Positions 13,068 to 15,149 of a DNA stretch of 15,149 nt are shown in pieces. Made by a program: the position numbers and the translations under genes. The stretch lies in NCBI RefSeq assembly GCF_905373215.1, contig NZ_CAJPRT010000029.1:1-15149 (forward strand), given 5' to 3'. The notes below the pieces were generated by a model that saw nothing but the letters and a program-made list of their open reading frames with translations, searched no databases and was not told the origin of the DNA. The DNA is from an uncultured Campylobacter sp. Its GTDB lineage: Bacteria; Campylobacterota; Campylobacteria; Campylobacterales; Campylobacteraceae. Position 1 is the stretch's first letter. Each line of letters starts with the position of its first letter.

Positions 13068-14165
13068 TTGGATAATTACGAATACACGGAACTTTTAAAA
13101 ACCCTAAGTATTAAAGTCGAAAATATTGCAGGCGTCGTAAAACCGGAGAATATTAAAGCGCGTCTAAAAGAGATCGAGGAGCTTGAAAACGATCAAAATC
13201 TCTGGCAGGACATCGCAAAAGCAGGCGCCATCGGCAAAGAAAAAACTAAAATTTCAAATATCTTAAATAAATTTCTAAACGCTAAAAACGCCGTAGATGA
13301 CGCGAAGGGCTTATATGAGCTGGCAAACTCGGAAAACGACGAAGAGACGATAAACTCGCTTTTTGCCGAGGCGGACGAGCTAGAGGGCAAGATCATAAAT
13401 TTAGAAATTTCTATGATGCTTAGCGGCGAAAACGACGATAAAAACGCTATCGTCAGCATCCATCCGGGCGCGGGCGGTACGGAGAGCAACGACTGGGCGA
13501 GTATGCTATACCGCATGTATCTGCGCTTTTGCGAGCGAGAGGGCTTTAAGATCGAGGTTTTGGACTTTCAAGAGGGCGAGGAAGCAGGTCTTAAGGATGT
13601 CAGCTTCATCGTGCGCGGCGAAAACGCCTACGGATATCTGAAAGCCGAAAACGGCATCCATCGCCTGGTGCGCGTTAGCCCATTCGATAGTGCAGGGCGC
13701 AGACACACGAGCTTTTCAAGCGTAATGGTAAGCCCTGAGTTAAATGACGATATAGAGATAAATATCGAAGAGAAGGATATTCGCGTCGATGTGTTTCGCG
13801 CAAGCGGCGCAGGCGGGCAGCATATCAATAAAACCGAAAGCGCCGTGCGTATCACGCACATCCCGACGGGTATTGTAGTAAACTGCCAAAACGATAGAAG
13901 CCAGCACAAAAACAAAGAAACGGCGATGAAGGTGCTAAAGTCGCGCCTTTACGAGCTTGAGCTGATGAAGCAGCGCGAAAAGGACGAGAACACGCCTAAA
14001 AGCGAGATTGGCTGGGGACATCAGATCCGCTCCTACGTGCTTTTCCCGTATCAGCAGGTTAAGGACAACCGTAGTGGCGAGGCGTATAGCCAAACCGATG
14101 CGATTTTAGACGGCGATATAAAAAGCATAATCGAAGGCGTTTTGATTTCACAAGCGAACAGATAA
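13068..14165 (+). CDS. prfB: Peptide chain release factor 2
   Basis: RF2 reads stop codons UAA and UGA and triggers peptide release in the ribosome. The 365-aa protein has the stop-recognition tripeptide Ser-Pro-Phe at 204-206 (RVSPFDSAGRRHTSF), which specifies RF2 rather than RF1, the universal Gly-Gly-Gln at 249-251 (ASGAGGQHINKTESAVR), and the HPGAGGTES block (132-140). The start is TTG (DNYEYTELL) with AAAAGG ten bases upstream; no in-frame ATG or GTG fits. The gene is one uninterrupted frame, so the programmed +1 frameshift used by E. coli prfB is absent. In C. jejuni prfB (Cj1455) likewise lies near rimO-tilS. Confidence 0.97.
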   Translation: MDNYEYTELLKTLSIKVENIAGVVKPENIKARLKEIEELENDQNLWQDIAKAGAIGKEKTKISNILNKFLNAKNAVDDAKGLYELANSENDEETINSLFAEADELEGKIINLEISMMLSGENDDKNAIVSIHPGAGGTESNDWASMLYRMYLRFCEREGFKIEVLDFQEGEEAGLKDVSFIVRGENAYGYLKAENGIHRLVRVSPFDSAGRRHTSFSSVMVSPELNDDIEINIEEKDIRVDVFRASGAGGQHINKTESAVRITHIPTGIVVNCQNDRSQHKNKETAMKVLKSRLYELELMKQREKDENTPKSEIGWGHQIRSYVLFPYQQVKDNRSGEAYSQTDAILDGDIKSIIEGVLISQANR

Positions 14166-14185
14166 ATTTTTTTGAAAGGATGAGA

Positions 14186-14521
14186 ATGAGTGAAGATGGA
14201 ATTTTGCTAGCGCTAGGATATAGCGTAAACGACGCGACGGTCGCGCAGCTGCGAGGAATTTTATCGAAGTGTGATTTTGAGGATAATGAGCTTGATCGCA
14301 TTGTAGGGCTGAACGATAAGCTTAAAATTTACGGTGCGCACGTGGCGATGTCGAATTCAAACCCGTATTTTAAGATCAAAAACGACGCTACCAACGAGGA
14401 GCGCAAGATCGCTGCGGAGCAGATCATCAGCGCTTGGTCGGAAAAATTTAAGCTCAAGCTACAAAAGGTCGCGGGCAAAGAGACCTATTACGTTTTGGGT
14501 CGCCAAATTTCAAAAAATTAA
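14186..14521 (+). CDS. Small hypothetical protein downstream of prfB
   Basis: A 111-aa soluble protein of unknown family. It opens MSEDGILLALGYSVNDATVA and is helical at first. A segment KIYGAHVAMSNSNPYFKIKND follows, then a charged helix (NEERKIAAEQIISAWSEKF) and a final strand-like part with ETYYVLGRQ. The start at 14186 is favoured because AAAGGA ends six bases before it; the ATG at 14180 sits on the ribosome site itself. It begins 20 bases after the prfB stop, so it is probably in the prfB transcript. Its stop TAA is also part of the ribosome site (AAGGAG) of the next gene. No motif suggests an activity. Confidence 0.75.
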   Translation: MSEDGILLALGYSVNDATVAQLRGILSKCDFEDNELDRIVGLNDKLKIYGAHVAMSNSNPYFKIKNDATNEERKIAAEQIISAWSEKFKLKLQKVAGKETYYVLGRQISKN

Positions 14522-14531
14522 GGAGCAAAAT

Positions 14532-14969
14532 ATGAAAAAAATTCTAGCTTTGATCGCTGCCGGGGTGTTTTTAGCAGGCTGCGTTAGCAACGCGCCAAAG
14601 AGCGCAGTCGATGCGCCTAAGAGCGGCAAATATTCCTTCGCCGACGTTCAAGACGGTATCCGTGCGATGAACCTACAAGGCAGCGTCGTGCAAAGCGATG
14701 CGTGCAAAAACGGCAATGGCGCAATGTGTCTAAATTTTGCGGATTCTATGTATTCCAAGCACGACTATGCTTCCGCCGCCAACGCCTACAACGCCGCATG
14801 CACGCTCTCTCAAAACTTTCCTGCCTGCCAGAAGCTCGCAGCGATGTTTGAAAAAGGTGAGGGTGTAGAGCAGAATAAATTCAACGCTATTGATCTATAC
14901 CGCATCTCGTGCTATTACGGCTACAAGGACGCGTGCGCAAATATGCGCCGCTTAGGATACAACGGCTAG
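14532..14969 (+). CDS. Cysteine-rich Sel1-like repeat lipoprotein
   Basis: A 145-aa lipoprotein with a lipobox Leu-Ala-Gly-Cys (Cys17) after a short hydrophobic signal. The mature part has six cysteines in three spaced pairs (Cys-x7-Cys, Cys-x8-Cys, Cys-x7-Cys). They sit in Sel1-like repeats, seen as YASAANAYNAAC-TLSQNFPAC, then LAAMFEKGEGVEQNKFNAIDLYRISC-YYGYKDAC. Paired cysteines within Sel1 repeats are the pattern of Helicobacter cysteine-rich proteins (Hcp), exported helical solenoids held by disulfides. A protein-binding or envelope role is likely; the partner is unknown. The start is fixed by AAGGAG and the signal peptide; an open frame reaching back to 14334 lies inside the previous gene and is not used. 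Confidence 0.85.
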   Translation: MKKILALIAAGVFLAGCVSNAPKSAVDAPKSGKYSFADVQDGIRAMNLQGSVVQSDACKNGNGAMCLNFADSMYSKHDYASAANAYNAACTLSQNFPACQKLAAMFEKGEGVEQNKFNAIDLYRISCYYGYKDACANMRRLGYNG

Positions 14970-15149
14970 CGTTTTTGGGATTTAAATTTTAAAATTCTGT
15001 TTAGATTTACTCGCTACGAACTGCTTTCAAATTCCATTCCGCCGTATCGCGGGATGGAATTTGATGCATGAAATTCTGTTATCTAGCCGCAATGGCTAAA
15101 ATTCTCTCGCTTTTAAATCTGCCCCATGTCGCGCTTTTTAAAATTTAAA
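14970..15149. other. Noncoding right edge
   Basis: No gene is visible in the last 180 bases. They hold seven RAATTY words by eye (14984, 14992, 15029, 15057, 15071, 15099 and 15141), the long hairpin at 15028-15063, and a small TAGCC/GGCTA hairpin around 15084-15098. Confidence 0.5.
15028..15063. repeat. Long near-perfect hairpin (inverted repeat)
   Basis: The arms 15028-15042 and 15049-15063 pair over 15 positions with a single G-T wobble (15038-15053) around a six-base loop CGTATC. The outer ten pairs are CAAATTCCAT / ATGGAATTTG. No T-run follows on either strand, so a standard intrinsic terminator is unlikely. It lies about 60 bases after the lipoprotein stop. Confidence 0.75.

Noticed and set aside
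13068..13160. Programmed +1 frameshift in prfB
   Set aside because: The reading frame is continuous from the TTG start through the RF2 motifs, with no in-frame UGA near codon 26.
14334..14969. Longer form of the Sel1-like lipoprotein beginning inside the previous gene
   Set aside because: The extra N-terminal part is Arg/Ser-rich out-of-frame readout of the 111-aa gene. The ATG at 14532 has AAGGAG and a correct lipoprotein signal.

Overview
The window looks like chromosome from a Campylobacter of intermediate GC (the C. gracilis / rectus / showae type rather than AT-rich C. jejuni). This rests on an epsilonproteobacterial gene set (nusA, an HP0268-family gene, miaB, a DUF374 acyltransferase, rimO-tilS, prfB), clear TATAAT -10 boxes with little visible -35, and an extreme abundance of AAATTT/RAATTY words between genes. 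The species call is inference. No rRNA, tRNA, CRISPR array, transposase or phage gene was seen.

Layout. 1-78 (-) is the start of an EamA-type transporter cut by the window edge. 79-543 has no convincing gene. 544-1520 (+) is a lipoprotein gene overlapping a YiiX-like permuted-papain gene. nusA (1821-2948, -) converges on this pair and ends in a hairpin terminator touching its stop codon. Divergent from nusA is a tight + strand run: HP0268-family protein, miaB and a DUF374 acyltransferase, each overlapping the next, then an unrecognised 251-aa gene with its own promoter. From memory, C. jejuni (Cj0456c-Cj0460) and partly H. pylori (HP0268-HP0270) have the same order.

A visibly AT-rich islet (about 6230-8710, -) holds an AlgI/DltB-like MBOAT O-acyltransferase and a membrane-anchored SGNH-like partner, a likely envelope O-acetylation pair and probably a late arrival. 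Then comes a - strand operon panC-rimO-tilS (pantothenate synthesis; methylthiolation of ribosomal protein S12; lysidine in tRNA-Ile). Its RimO carries a hydrophilic insert of roughly 63 residues inside the radical-SAM domain.

Divergent from panC are a trio of small overlapping genes resembling yqjD-yqjE-yqjK (membrane-tethered ribosome-associated protein plus partners), prfB (release factor 2), a 111-aa unrecognised gene and a cysteine-rich Sel1-like lipoprotein. rimO-tilS next to prfB recalls Cj1453c-Cj1455 of C. jejuni, so two blocks that lie apart there meet here around the acetylation islet. The window ends in a noncoding stretch with a 15-pair hairpin.

Functionally the window is rich in translation genes: nusA, two related methylthiotransferases (MiaB for tRNA, RimO for S12), tilS, prfB and a putative ribosome-tethering trio. 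Envelope genes (lipoproteins, acyltransferases, the O-acetylation pair) are interleaved with them.
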